Below, piece after piece: positions 21,588-30,670 of a stretch of DNA of 64,000 bases. Numbering within the stretch: the stretch's first letter is position 1; every line of letters starts with the position of its first letter. A program made the translations under genes and the position numbers. The stretch spans positions 62,001-126,000 of the forward strand of contig JADKJM010000013.1 in assembly GCA_016721005.1 (NCBI GenBank), given 5' to 3'. Source of the DNA: Flavobacteriales bacterium. GTDB taxonomy: Bacteria; Bacteroidota; Bacteroidia; Flavobacteriales_F; PHOS-HE28. A model generated the notes under the pieces. The model was given only the letters and a program-made list of their open reading frames with translations, did no database searches and was not told where the DNA came from.

Positions 21588-22649
21588 ATGAAGACCATCC
21601 TGCTCATCGAGGACGATGCCGATATGCGCGATAACACCGCGGAGATCCTGGAACTCGCCAACTACCGGGTGCTGAAAGCCGAGAACGGGAGGCGCGGTGT
21701 GGACCTCGCGCGCAAGGACGTTCCCGACCTCGTGCTCTGTGATATCATGATGCCCGAACTGGACGGTTTCGGCGTGCTGCACATGCTCGGGCGCGATCCC
21801 GCTACGGCGGAGGTGCCCTTCATCTTCCTCAGCGCGAAGGCCGAGCGTGGCGACGTGCGCAAGGGCATGGAACTCGGCGCCGATGATTACCTGACCAAAC
21901 CGTTCGAGGAGACGGAATTGCTGAACGCGATAGAAGGCCGGTTGAAGCGCGTGGAGTTGTTCCGCAAGGGATTCGATGAAGGCTTCGAGGGATTCAACAA
22001 ATTCATGGATCAGGCACGCGGCCTGGAGGCACTGAAGGACCTGAGCCTTGACCGCCGTACCCGGACCGTTGCCGCGAAGGAGGTACTGTTCCACGAAGGC
22101 GATGAACTGCGCGGCATTCCCTACCTCGTGAAGGGGAAGGCGCGCACCTTCAAGATCAACAAGGACGGCAAGGAACTGGTGACCGGCCTGCATGCCGCCG
22201 GTGAGATGGTCGGTTACATGGGCCTGCTGGAGAACGGCCATGCACTGGAGACCGCCGAGACGCTGGAGGAATGTGAAGTGGCGACCATTCCTCGCGAGGA
22301 CCTCCTAGCCCTCTTGTACAAGGATCGCGACGTGAGCATCCGCTTCATCAAGATGCTGGCGCATGACGTGAAGGAGAAGGAACAGCACCTGTTACAACTG
22401 GCCTACGCGAGTGTCCGGCAGCGTGTGGCTCAAGCGATCCTTCGTGTACACGATCGCTATGCGGGATCCGCGAGCAGCGGGCTTGGCGTGCGGATCAGTC
22501 GTGAGGACCTCGCCTCCATCGTGGGGACGGCCACGGAATCATTGATCCGGTGCATCACGGACCTCAAAGAGGATGGTATGATCGCGAGTGAAGGAAGGGA
22601 TGTCGTGATCAAGGATAAGGCCCGGCTGGAGCGGTTGGCGCAACGGTAA
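21588..22649 (+). CDS. Response regulator fused to a Crp-type cNMP-binding/HTH output
   Basis: The 353-residue product has a CheY receiver at 1-118 (acidic pair D9-D10, phospho-acceptor D52 in CDIMMPELDG, K104 in the TKPFEE motif). A helical linker with FDEGFEGFNKFMDQARGL follows. The Crp beta-roll spans ~155-270 (FHEGDELRGIPYLVKGKARTFKINKDGKE), and a Crp winged helix lies at ~285-345 (ISREDLASIVGTATESLIRCI). Receiver-Crp fusion is an uncommon output combination. It presumably links phosphorelay input to a Crp-type site, possibly the one at 19748-19763 in its own promoter. It is the last gene of the operon. Confidence 0.88.
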   Translation: MKTILLIEDDADMRDNTAEILELANYRVLKAENGRRGVDLARKDVPDLVLCDIMMPELDGFGVLHMLGRDPATAEVPFIFLSAKAERGDVRKGMELGADDYLTKPFEETELLNAIEGRLKRVELFRKGFDEGFEGFNKFMDQARGLEALKDLSLDRRTRTVAAKEVLFHEGDELRGIPYLVKGKARTFKINKDGKELVTGLHAAGEMVGYMGLLENGHALETAETLEECEVATIPREDLLALLYKDRDVSIRFIKMLAHDVKEKEQHLLQLAYASVRQRVAQAILRVHDRYAGSASSGLGVRISREDLASIVGTATESLIRCITDLKEDGMIASEGRDVVIKDKARLERLAQR

Positions 22650-22698
22650 GCAACGAACTCACAAGCTTGTAGGCGTGATCAGTATCCGATCAGGTCCG

Positions 22699-24594
22699 CT
22701 ACGGCAACTGCTGTAGGATGAACGCGGTTGGTATGCTTCCGCCGATGTTCACCAGGATCGGATCGCGATCATTGGCACCACCCACGTAACGCACCGCACC
22801 ATCCATATTCACATCCTCCGGGAAGTATCCGTTCACCGTCGCGGTAGGTACGCTTCCGCCGATGCGGGTCAGGATCGGGTCGCGGTCGTTGCTCGCACCT
22901 ACATAACGCATGGCGCCATCGGCCTGTGTGTTCCCGGCCCATAGGGCTTGCGTGCTTCCGATCGGTTTGCGTCCATTCGTTCCATAGGTGATGGTGGCAG
23001 TAGACCGCATGTCCAAGATCACCGACGTGTTCGTGAGCGATACCCCACTCGATGTCATGCACGCGAAGTGGTTCCGATGTCGTACCACCACGAGGTAGCT
23101 CCCGGAACCCACGCGGAACGTGAGCGGCGAGATCCCATCCGCGGCCACCACGTCGCCATCACGTTGGAGCAAACCTTGCGCGGTAGCAGCGATCATGGTC
23201 GGTTGTGCAGCGGGTCGCAGCTCAACGCGCACCCAATCCACCACCGCATTGTTGCCGGTGATCGCAAGCACCGGTGCTGTGGTCACTTCTCCCCCACCCT
23301 TGGACACTTTTGGGTAACCAAGTGTGGTTGTGTAGGGCTCCGTGGCGGGCACGAGGCTGGCCATTCGCAATGCATCGTTCATCAGTCCGGTGCCGCTGTC
23401 GAACGGTCCTTCCAACACCAGCTTCGCGTTGAGCTTCACCGAGGCACCGGCATCGATGATGCGGGAGATCACACCGGTCTCCGTGTTCACCGCGTAGAGT
23501 TCGTTGTTCACATCCTCCGCAATGCAGGCCAGTCCATAGGAACCGGTCGTGGTCAGGGCTTCTTGGATCCATCCACCGCTCCCGTTCGGTCGCAACGAAT
23601 GGAATTTCCCGTGGCAGTAGTCGGTGTAGATGTACCGGCCGGCCAGGTTCGGATAGCGCGTACCACGATACACACGACCGCCGATCAATGAACACCAGCC
23701 GCCGCTGTGGTTGTGATCCTGGATGGGTTCCACGTATGCGCTGGCCGGTGGACACGTGCCTTGGTCGACCGCAGCATTCGCAATAGTGCCTTCGCGACAA
23801 CGCCACCCGAAGTTCGGACCGGAAAGGTTTCCAACGGCGATCCGATCCACTTCCTCCTTCAAGGCCTGCCCCACGTCGCCGATCCACAGATCACCGGTGG
23901 TCACATCAAATCCGAAACGGAACGGATTGCGCAGGCCACTCGCGAAGATGCTCCGCAGCGTATCCACGTTGTTCGCAGAGGCGAAGGGGTTGTTGGCCGG
24001 AATGCTGTACGGCAATGCTCCGTTCACATCGATGCGATGCAGTTTGCCGAATCCGAGCGACATGTTCTGGGCACGGTTACCGGGATCGTCGCCATCGCCG
24101 CCATCACCCGGCGCGAAATAGAGATGGCCATCAGGACCGAAAGCGATGTCGCCTCCATTATGGTTCGAATAGGGCTGTCCCAATTCAAAGAGCACGACTT
24201 CACTCGCCGCGTTCGCCACATTAGGATCGGCACTCACCGTGAAGCGCGAAAGCCGCACGGCACCATTCCCCGTTCCGCTACAGTAGTACACATAGAAGAA
24301 CCCATTGGCCGTGTACTGCGGATGAAAGGCCAGCCCCAGCATGCCCTGTTCTCCTCCACTACTATTCACCGGACCGGAGATGTCGAGGAACGGTGTAGCA
24401 AGTACTTGCCCATCCGCGCGCAAGATGATCACGCCCGAACGCTCCACGATGAACAAGCGGCTATCCCCGCAGTGCGCAAGGTCCACCAGGTTCGTGAACC
24501 CCGTGGCGACCGTTTCCAACTCCAAGGTTTGCGCGTGCAACGTGAAGCCTGCGAGGCAGGCGAAGAGGATAGAAGAGAGTCTTAGGTGCCCCAT
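22699..24594 (-). CDS. Secreted PQQ-dependent sugar dehydrogenase-like (GSDH) protein with C-terminal calcium-type repeats
   Basis: The 631-residue product has a signal peptide (SILFACLAGFTLHAQ). Residues ~25-370 match the glucose/sorbosone dehydrogenase beta-propeller: LVDLAHCGDSRLFIVERSG, then GGEQGMLGLAFHPQY, then HNGGDIAFGPDGHLYFAPGDGGDGDDPGNRAQN, then GDVGQALKEEVDRI. The C-terminus has two ~45-residue units with D-x-N-x-D-G-A-V-R-Y-V-G-x-x-N-D-R-D-P-I-L and GGSxPTA, probably a calcium-binding cell-surface module used in place of a standard T9SS tail. It likely oxidises a sugar outside the inner membrane. The ATG at 24594 begins the signal peptide. Confidence 0.82.
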   Translation of the reverse strand: MGHLRLSSILFACLAGFTLHAQTLELETVATGFTNLVDLAHCGDSRLFIVERSGVIILRADGQVLATPFLDISGPVNSSGGEQGMLGLAFHPQYTANGFFYVYYCSGTGNGAVRLSRFTVSADPNVANAASEVVLFELGQPYSNHNGGDIAFGPDGHLYFAPGDGGDGDDPGNRAQNMSLGFGKLHRIDVNGALPYSIPANNPFASANNVDTLRSIFASGLRNPFRFGFDVTTGDLWIGDVGQALKEEVDRIAVGNLSGPNFGWRCREGTIANAAVDQGTCPPASAYVEPIQDHNHSGGWCSLIGGRVYRGTRYPNLAGRYIYTDYCHGKFHSLRPNGSGGWIQEALTTTGSYGLACIAEDVNNELYAVNTETGVISRIIDAGASVKLNAKLVLEGPFDSGTGLMNDALRMASLVPATEPYTTTLGYPKVSKGGGEVTTAPVLAITGNNAVVDWVRVELRPAAQPTMIAATAQGLLQRDGDVVAADGISPLTFRVGSGSYLVVVRHRNHFACMTSSGVSLTNTSVILDMRSTATITYGTNGRKPIGSTQALWAGNTQADGAMRYVGASNDRDPILTRIGGSVPTATVNGYFPEDVNMDGAVRYVGGANDRDPILVNIGGSIPTAFILQQLP

Positions 24595-24866
24595 GTGTTC
24601 GATCTGATCATGTTGCGCATTCCGCTTCAAGCATCGCGCCGCTGCACTTCCACATGATACAACGTGGCATGGTCCATTGCTGGAAGATCTCGACCAACCC
24701 GGCTCTCATCTCCCCGAACCCGGACATTTTCGGCGAGCGGTGTCACGATCACGACTGTTGATCGAACGGTCGCTTGAAGATTCCTGCCAACACTTTGGGG
24801 AATTCTCACCACATCGATCAAGCGCTTCCGCAGTCCATCTTCGGAGTCCTGCCGGTTCGCCAGACC

Positions 24867-25211
24867 TCAATCCGCCTTCTTGGGCTGCTGCGTTAACCGG
24901 CTCCACTCGGCGAATTGTTCCGCGGTCATGATCGCTTTGTACTCCGCGACCCTTCGCTCCTCCAAGGCATCCAGGCGCTCGCGCGTCTCCGTATCGCTCC
25001 AGCCATCAACGGCCAGTAGCTTATCGTAGTCCTGTTGGTAGCGCAGTTCGGCGTCCTGTAGGCGATGGCGTTGCGTGGTATCCAACACCAACCCACCAAC
25101 CAATCCATTATCGGTCATCAGCCAGGTCCGCTGGGTCGATGTCTCTGGAAGCGATTGGGCGTGCGCGCCTAATGCGAAGGCGAGGAGGAGGATGGATGCG
25201 AGGGTTCTCAT
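24867..25211 (-). CDS. Small periplasmic helical protein
   Basis: The 114-residue product has a signal peptide ending LGAHAQ. The mature region is helical and charged (RHRLQDAELRYQQDYDKLL, ETRERLDALEERRVAEYKAIMTAEQFAEW), reminiscent of Spy/CpxP-like LTxxQ proteins (MTAEQ). That likeness is weak, and no function is assigned. The 272 bp between it and the sugar dehydrogenase gene contain no gene I can support. Confidence 0.6.
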   Translation of the reverse strand: MRTLASILLLAFALGAHAQSLPETSTQRTWLMTDNGLVGGLVLDTTQRHRLQDAELRYQQDYDKLLAVDGWSDTETRERLDALEERRVAEYKAIMTAEQFAEWSRLTQQPKKAD

Positions 25212-25486
25212 GATGTGTGGTTCTATACTCCTGACCGCGCAGATCGCATTCCCGATCGCCAGGTGTGCTTACCTAGGCCTTGCTCACGGCGAATGCCGTT
25301 CGAAATGTGGGGTCCGGCTTTCCCACGGTGAGCATGCACCGCCTCGCACATTTGGATCAGGGTACCTTCCCAACGGACGGATGCGCAACCGGCAAGGCTG
25401 GCTGCCCGTCGTCAGGATCGCCTGATCGCGCGGGTCTGTTTCCATCAGTCACGACATAAGAAACACTTCCTGCTTCAATCCTATTT

Positions 25487-26452
25487 CTATGACAAGTGCA
25501 AATGCGGCTTGTAAGGTTTTCCTGATGCGATCACGGCCCAGAGGTGATGGATGATCTTACCGGCGACATTGTTGAGCACTACGTGGTCTTTTGCCTTCTG
25601 CGATCTTTCGTAGGTAATAGTCTCGCAGTGCCTGAACCCTCACGGCGCTGAGTGCCGCTAGGCGCAGCAGGCTTTGAGGGCGTTTGTTGGCGAAGGATGA
25701 GGTGCTGGTCTTGCGGACTGGAGCCGGAGGTCTTCTCGAAGGGGGGCCCCACATAACAGACCAGTTGCCGTGGCGTATTGAAGCGCGTGAAGCCATCGGT
25801 ATGCGGATCGGTTCGCTGGAAAGCACGGGGCCTATGCCACTTACGGTTTGGGCCAAGCGGTTCTTGCGGGAGAGCTCACGATCCTTGTTCACATGGCCTT
25901 GATGGCTTCCCGGTTGGCGTCGAGCGCTCCGGGGCTTTGAGCTGGCGCTCCAGTTCGGCTTTCACCAGTTGCTTGGCGCCCCCTGTCATGTACAGTACGT
26001 TGTCCTGATGCGCCCGGTCCTTGCCACGCTCCTTCACCAAGCGCTCGCGCAGGGCCAGCAGGGTCTTCAGTTCGGTGAAGTCCAAGCAGGAATGCTGCAA
26101 CAGGCGCGCCTTGTCGCCGAAGCGCTGCGCATATTCGGCGATGCGACGCGCATCCACCCGGTCGCTCTTGCCCCGTTGCATGCCGATGCTCAGTCGGATG
26201 TCCGTGGCATGTGCCACCAGGTGGGCTGGCCGGATCCAGCAGGGTTTTCACCACTCCGTGGCTGTAGTGCCCGGTGGGTTGAGACACCAGGGTGGTGGTG
26301 TCGCAAAGCCCTTGCTTGCGCCATTTGCGCAACAGGGAGCGCAAGGCCGTTGCGCTGTTCTTGATCCGCTCTTCCTTGGCCAAGGTGCCTTCTTCATTCC
26401 GCAAGGCCACATCCAATGTCGCCTTGCTCACATCAATTCCTATTGTTCTCAT
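25487..26452 (-). pseudogene. IS110-family transposase, broken by several frameshifts
   Basis: The intact start (MRTIGIDVSKATLDVAL, with the first Asp of the DEDD site), middle (IRLSIGMQRGKSDRVDARRIAEYAQRFG) and end (SFANKRPQSLLRLAALSAVR...YYLRKIAEGK, then HVVLNNVAGKIIHHLWAV) are all present but lie in different frames. I see shifts near 26220 (an extra G after CCACCT), near 25935, near 25890 and between 25860 and 25740. The reading ends at a stop at 25487-25489. The element is dead in this copy. No terminal inverted repeats are expected in the family. Confidence 0.85.
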
Positions 26453-26690
26453 GGTACTTTTGGGTTGTGTTCTTTACTCACTGAGGGGGCTGAGCAAGGT
26501 GTCCTTCGCTTCCAGAACTCTAACAGGCCCAAAGCCTCATTTTCTATCCGAGCCTTGGACACCGTGGATGCGAGAGGTCCCAATAGACGCACAGGTCTTT
26601 CAACCTGAACCTTCGCCCGGTTCACCTCCCGCATCGCTCGGCTTCCTTCAGTGTGTTTCCAATTCAAAGTTCAGCGTACAAGCCTAGAGT
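26453..26690 (-). other. Non-coding left-end region of the IS110 relic (possible bridge-RNA remnant)
   Basis: IS110-type elements carry a structured bridge RNA in the non-coding stretch before the transposase. Here ~240 bp without a gene precede the transposase start. They contain a long-range complement (GGTGTCC at 26498-26504, GGACACC at 26557-26563) and a small AGGC/GCCT hairpin. This fits a remnant of that RNA but does not prove it. The right boundary is uncertain, because the E1 gene's promoter box lies at 26690. Confidence 0.3.
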
Positions 26691-26697
26691 ACCTTCG
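26690..26697 (+). promoter_or_regulatory. -7-like box TACCTTCG before the E1 gene
   Basis: TACCTTCG differs from TAnnTTTG at one base of the TTTG. It is 18 nt upstream of ATG 26716. Confidence 0.4.
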
Positions 26698-26715
26698 CGA
26701 CGTACCGAAAAGATC

Positions 26716-29181
26716 ATGTCACGAACGAGAACCGAACCGGAAGCCACGATCTCCTTGACCGAATTGCGCGAGGAGATCCTGCGCGACTATGAACTCTGCG
26801 TCACCAGCCGCGAAGCCAGTTTGATCGGCCGGAAGGAAGTGCTGGGTGGCAAAGCCAAGTTCGGGATCTTCGGTGATGGCAAGGAACTCGCGCAGGTATG
26901 CATGGCCAAGCAGTTCCGCAACGGCGACTGGCGCAGCGGCTACTACCGGGACATGACCTTCATGTTCGCCATCGGTGAGCTCACCGTGCAGCAATGGTTC
27001 GCGCAACTGTATGCGCACGCTGACGTGAAGGCCGATCCCAGCAGCGCGGGCCGAAGCATGAACGGCCACTTCGCCACACGTTCGTTGGATGATAACGGCG
27101 AGTGGAAGGATCTGATGGCGCAGCCGAATTCATCACCGGACATCTCCCCCACCGCCGGACAAATGGCGCGCCTGCTGGGACTTGCACAAGCGAGCAAAGT
27201 GTTCCGCAACAACCCGGCACTGCACAGCTACACGCACCTCACCGACAAAGGGAACGAGGTCGCCTTCGGCACCATCGGCGACGCGAGCACAAGCGAAGGA
27301 CTGTTCTGGGAAACGATCAACGCGGCCGGTGTACTGCAAGTGCCCATGGCCATGAGCGTGTGGGACGATGGCTGGGGCATTAGCGTGAGCAAGGCCTACC
27401 AGACCACCAAGGGCAACATCAGCAAAGTGCTGGAAGGCTTCCGCAAGGAAGAGGGAACCAATGGCCTGCGGATCCACAACACGAAGGGTTGGGATTATGT
27501 ACACCTGAACAAGACCTATGAGGAGGCGATCGCGCTTTGTCGCGAGGAGCAAGTGCCTTGCCTGATCCACGTGGCAGAGGTGACGCAACCACAAGGCCAC
27601 AGCACCAGTGGCAGTCACGAGCGCTACAAGAACACCGTGACCGATTGGATCCGCGACGACAAGACCGGTGCGCCGAAAGAGGAAGTGCCTTTGTTGGAGT
27701 GGTACAAGGTGTATGACTGCAATGTGAAGTTCCGGGAGTGGATCCTGAACGCACGTCCCGGTGGTGAAGCGATCGCCACGGCGGAGGAGTTGGATGCGAT
27801 CGAAGCGAAGGCGAAGTCCGATGCGAAGGATGCGCAGAAGGCGGCGTGGAAGGCGTTCCAAGATGAGATCAAGACGGAACTGAAGGATGTGGCCTTCATG
27901 CTCGAAGGACTGGCCACTGCGCGCTTCAGGGGTACCGGGACCGCGGCTGCACAATTGATCCAATTGCTCACCGACCTCCGCGCCGAGCTGACACCCGGCC
28001 GTAAGGAGGTGGTGAGCGCTGCCCGCCAAGCACTGCTGATCGGCCATGCCGCCGACCCCATCGCGAAGCAGCCCTTGAGCGACTGGGTCGCTTCCTCAAC
28101 GGCCCGCAACGCCGATCGCTACGGATCACACCTCTACAGCGAGAGCACCAAGAGCTGCTTGAACGTGCCCATCGTACCGGCCGAATACGCCACCGATGAA
28201 CAGGTCGATGGCCGCATCATCATCCGCGACAACTTCAAAGCTCTTTTCGAGAAGGAGCCACTGCTGCTCACCTTCGGGGAGGACACCGGCAAGATCGGCG
28301 ACGTGAACCAAGGCATGGAAGGCATGCAAGTGGAGTTCGGTGAATTGCGCGTGAGCGATACCGGCATCCGCGAAGCCACGATCCTTGGCCAAGGCATGGG
28401 CATGGCCCTGCGCGGCCTGCGTCCGGTGGCGGAGATCCAATACCTCGATTACCTGCTCTACTGCTTGCAAGGCATGAGCGACGACCTCGCCACTGTGCAG
28501 TGGCGTACCAAGGGCGGCCAGAAATGCCCGCTCATCATCCGCACGCGTGGACACCGTTTGGAAGGTGTGTGGCACAGCGGCAGCCCGATGGGCATGATCA
28601 TCAACAGCGTGCGTGGCGTTGTGGTGTGCGTGCCGCGCAACATGCAGCAGGCTGCGGGTATGTACAACACGCTCCTGCAAAGCGATGATCCCGCATTGGT
28701 GATCGAATGCCTCAACGGTTACCGCAGCAAGGAGCGCCTGCCCAGCAACCTCGGTGCATTCACCGTACCCATCGGTATTCCGGAAGTGGTGCGTGAAGGC
28801 ACGGACATCACGCTGGTGAGCTACGGCAGCACGTTCAACATCTGCGCGAAGGCGGCCGATGAACTCGCCGCGCTCGGTATCTCCGTGGAGATGATCGACG
28901 TGCGCACGCTCCTCCCCTTCGATCGCAACCACCTGATCGCGGAGAGCCTGAAGAAGACCAATCGCCTTTTGGTTGTGGATGAGGACGTGCCCGGCGGCGC
29001 CAGCGCGTACATCCTTCAACAGATCCTGGAAGTACAAGGCGGCTACCGCTACCTCGATGGCACACCTTCAACGCTCACCGCGAAAGCCCACCGACCTGCT
29101 TACGGCAGTGATGGCGATTACTTCAGCAAGCCGAGCCTGGAGGATGTGGTGGAGAAGGTGGTGGGGATGGTGGCCGAGTGA
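26716..29181 (+). CDS. 2-oxoacid dehydrogenase E1, alpha-beta fusion
   Basis: The 821-residue product has an N-terminal half (about 1-400) as the E1 alpha thiamine-diphosphate domain, with FGTIGDASTSEGLFWETINAAG (GDA...N cofactor motif) and HSTSGSHERY. The C-terminal half (about 490-820) is E1 beta: LTFGEDTGKIGDVNQGMEG, then GLRPVAEIQYLDYLLY, then TLVSYGSTFNICAKAADEL. Fused alpha/beta E1 proteins are usual in Bacteroidota and serve branched-chain 2-oxoacid or pyruvate dehydrogenase complexes; which one cannot be told here. The ATG at 26716 is chosen over 26653 because conservation starts there. No E2 or E3 gene is adjacent. Confidence 0.92.
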   Translation: MSRTRTEPEATISLTELREEILRDYELCVTSREASLIGRKEVLGGKAKFGIFGDGKELAQVCMAKQFRNGDWRSGYYRDMTFMFAIGELTVQQWFAQLYAHADVKADPSSAGRSMNGHFATRSLDDNGEWKDLMAQPNSSPDISPTAGQMARLLGLAQASKVFRNNPALHSYTHLTDKGNEVAFGTIGDASTSEGLFWETINAAGVLQVPMAMSVWDDGWGISVSKAYQTTKGNISKVLEGFRKEEGTNGLRIHNTKGWDYVHLNKTYEEAIALCREEQVPCLIHVAEVTQPQGHSTSGSHERYKNTVTDWIRDDKTGAPKEEVPLLEWYKVYDCNVKFREWILNARPGGEAIATAEELDAIEAKAKSDAKDAQKAAWKAFQDEIKTELKDVAFMLEGLATARFRGTGTAAAQLIQLLTDLRAELTPGRKEVVSAARQALLIGHAADPIAKQPLSDWVASSTARNADRYGSHLYSESTKSCLNVPIVPAEYATDEQVDGRIIIRDNFKALFEKEPLLLTFGEDTGKIGDVNQGMEGMQVEFGELRVSDTGIREATILGQGMGMALRGLRPVAEIQYLDYLLYCLQGMSDDLATVQWRTKGGQKCPLIIRTRGHRLEGVWHSGSPMGMIINSVRGVVVCVPRNMQQAAGMYNTLLQSDDPALVIECLNGYRSKERLPSNLGAFTVPIGIPEVVREGTDITLVSYGSTFNICAKAADELAALGISVEMIDVRTLLPFDRNHLIAESLKKTNRLLVVDEDVPGGASAYILQQILEVQGGYRYLDGTPSTLTAKAHRPAYGSDGDYFSKPSLEDVVEKVVGMVAE

Positions 29182-29285
29182 CGATCGTGGTGGCGCTCCG
29201 CGCCTTCACAAACCCGCACGAGTGGACGGATCGATGCGGAAGTGGACCATCGCATCGGCGAGTTGAACGAATTGAATGGTCTGCT

Positions 29286-29633
29286 ATGCCCAAGGCCGCC
29301 TACCGCGTTTATGTGATCGAGCTCTCCCGGAAGGTGTTCACGGAGGACCGGAAATTCCGCGAAGCGAACCCGCAGTTCAACGGTGTGTTGGAATGCCTGT
29401 ACGTGGGCATGACGAGCAAGACGCCGCAGCAGCGCCTCGCGCAACACAAGAGCGGCTACCGCAATGCGAAGGGACAGAAGCTCTCCAGCAACATCGTGGA
29501 GAAGTACGGGCGTTACCTCAGGCCGAGCCTCTACCAGGACATCGGTCCGCTGAGCCGCGCGGAGGCGCTGGAGGTGGAAAAGGGATTGGCGCTGGAACTG
29601 CGCAGGAAGGGCTACGCGGTGTGGACGAATTGA
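29286..29633 (+). CDS. GIY-YIG-like nuclease domain protein
   Basis: The 115-residue product has YRVYVIELSRKVF and LECLYVGMTSKTPQQRLAQHKSGY, corresponding to the two beta-strands and the Arg helix of the GIY-YIG fold (YVI...YVG). A C-terminal helix with EALEVEKGLALELRRKGY follows. It is probably a small DNA- or RNA-acting domain protein of unknown role. ATG 29286 is chosen because the conserved part begins immediately after it; the longer frame adds no recognisable sequence. Confidence 0.65.
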   Translation: MPKAAYRVYVIELSRKVFTEDRKFREANPQFNGVLECLYVGMTSKTPQQRLAQHKSGYRNAKGQKLSSNIVEKYGRYLRPSLYQDIGPLSRAEALEVEKGLALELRRKGYAVWTN

Positions 29634-29735
29634 ACGGTCTCCGCGCTAGAACGATCCAGTGCGCAGGTAAAAGGACACTGAGGATCCGCCAAGGTGGATC
29701 GGTAAAGCACGAGCGATCCCTTCAAGGCCGAAGCC

Positions 29736-30542
29736 CTACCCCACGCACCGCAACACCAGCAAAGGGATGGAGGTATGCAGCGCCATTCGCTTGGTCTTGC
29801 TGCGGTGCAACAAGCCTTTCCAGGATCCACGCTTGCGATGGATGCTCACCACCAGTTGGATATGGCCGGTGCGCGCGAGCTCATCGATCGTGGGCGCGAT
29901 CTCGGCGGCTTGTACCACCACGAAGGAGTGCAACGCGCTGCCGATGAGCTTGGCGAAGGCCACTCGGTCCGCGTTCGGTTCAAAGGCGATATCGTTGGTG
30001 CGGACATGCGCGATGACGATGTGTGCCTTCTTCCGCTTCGCCAATGCAAGCAGTGGTTTCAGCGCGGCGGCATCCACCGGCCCACCATCATAGGCCAGCA
30101 GGATGCGCTTGATCGGTTCCGGCTCCCATTGCCCGGGAACGATGATCACCGGCAAGTGCGCATTCGTCACCACATCCATGGCTTGGCTGCCCACCAACTT
30201 GTTCTCACCTACACCGTGAGCTCCCATGATGATCCAATCGCCACCCTTCTCCTTCGCGAGTTGATCCAGTGCTTCCGGCAACCACATGGTGGTCGCCTTG
30301 CGCACCAGTTGCGTACTACCTGCGTGCGTCTGGCACTTGTGTTGAAAGGTCAGTAGCTGGGCCATGGCTTGTCGCTTTGCCGCACTCGCCATTTCCGGGA
30401 ACATCGCATGCGCGGTGGATGGAGTGAGGTACGCATGTACGAGGGTAGCCGTTGATCGCGAACCGCCGAAGTGCGCAAATGCGAAACGTGCCGCCGTTAG
30501 TGAGGTGTCACTGAAGTCCGTGGGAAGAAGGAGGTGTGCCAT
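29736..30542 (-). CDS. Universal stress protein (tandem UspA domains)
   Basis: The 268-residue product has two UspA-type halves. The first starts HLLLPTDFSDTSLTAARFA and has GDWIIMGAHGVGENKLVGSQAMDVV, the nucleotide-binding G-x2-G-x9-G region. The second begins RILLAYDGGPVDAAALKPLLALA and is more degenerate. It is cytoplasmic and usually induced by energy or oxygen limitation. The ATG at 30542 gives the conserved MAHLLLPTDFS start. The divergent region shared with the TerB-like gene holds a Crp/Fnr-type site at 30591-30602. Confidence 0.88.
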   Translation of the reverse strand: MAHLLLPTDFSDTSLTAARFAFAHFGGSRSTATLVHAYLTPSTAHAMFPEMASAAKRQAMAQLLTFQHKCQTHAGSTQLVRKATTMWLPEALDQLAKEKGGDWIIMGAHGVGENKLVGSQAMDVVTNAHLPVIIVPGQWEPEPIKRILLAYDGGPVDAAALKPLLALAKRKKAHIVIAHVRTNDIAFEPNADRVAFAKLIGSALHSFVVVQAAEIAPTIDELARTGHIQLVVSIHRKRGSWKGLLHRSKTKRMALHTSIPLLVLRCVG

Positions 30543-30590
30543 GGGTTGTCCCGTTGATCGCAAGATGCGATACCTTTTACGATGAAGTTC

Positions 30591-30602
30591 TGACCGCCGT
30601 CA
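30591..30602. promoter_or_regulatory. Crp/Fnr-type operator TGACCGCCGTCA
   Basis: A TGA-N6-TCA core in the divergent region. The centre, 30596.5, is 33.5 bp from the CTTG of TATTCTTG (30626-30633) on the plus strand. On the minus strand a CATCTTG box lies at nearly the same distance (about 32.5 bp) toward the universal stress gene, so it could serve both genes. Confidence 0.6.
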
Positions 30603-30625
30603 ATTCCGGAATGCCTAGCTGGGGC

Positions 30626-30633
30626 TATTCTTG
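30626..30633 (+). promoter_or_regulatory. -7 box TATTCTTG
   Basis: One base from TAnnTTTG. It lies 37 bp before the TerB-like start. Confidence 0.45.
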
Positions 30634-30670
30634 TGCGGACCGAGGAACCTGAAGCGGTCCGCCGCAAGCC

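Noticed and set aside
29680..29705. Terminator after the GIY-YIG-like gene
   Set aside because: GATCCGCCAAGGTGGATC can pair, but the stem is short, the loop too tight and there is no U-tract.
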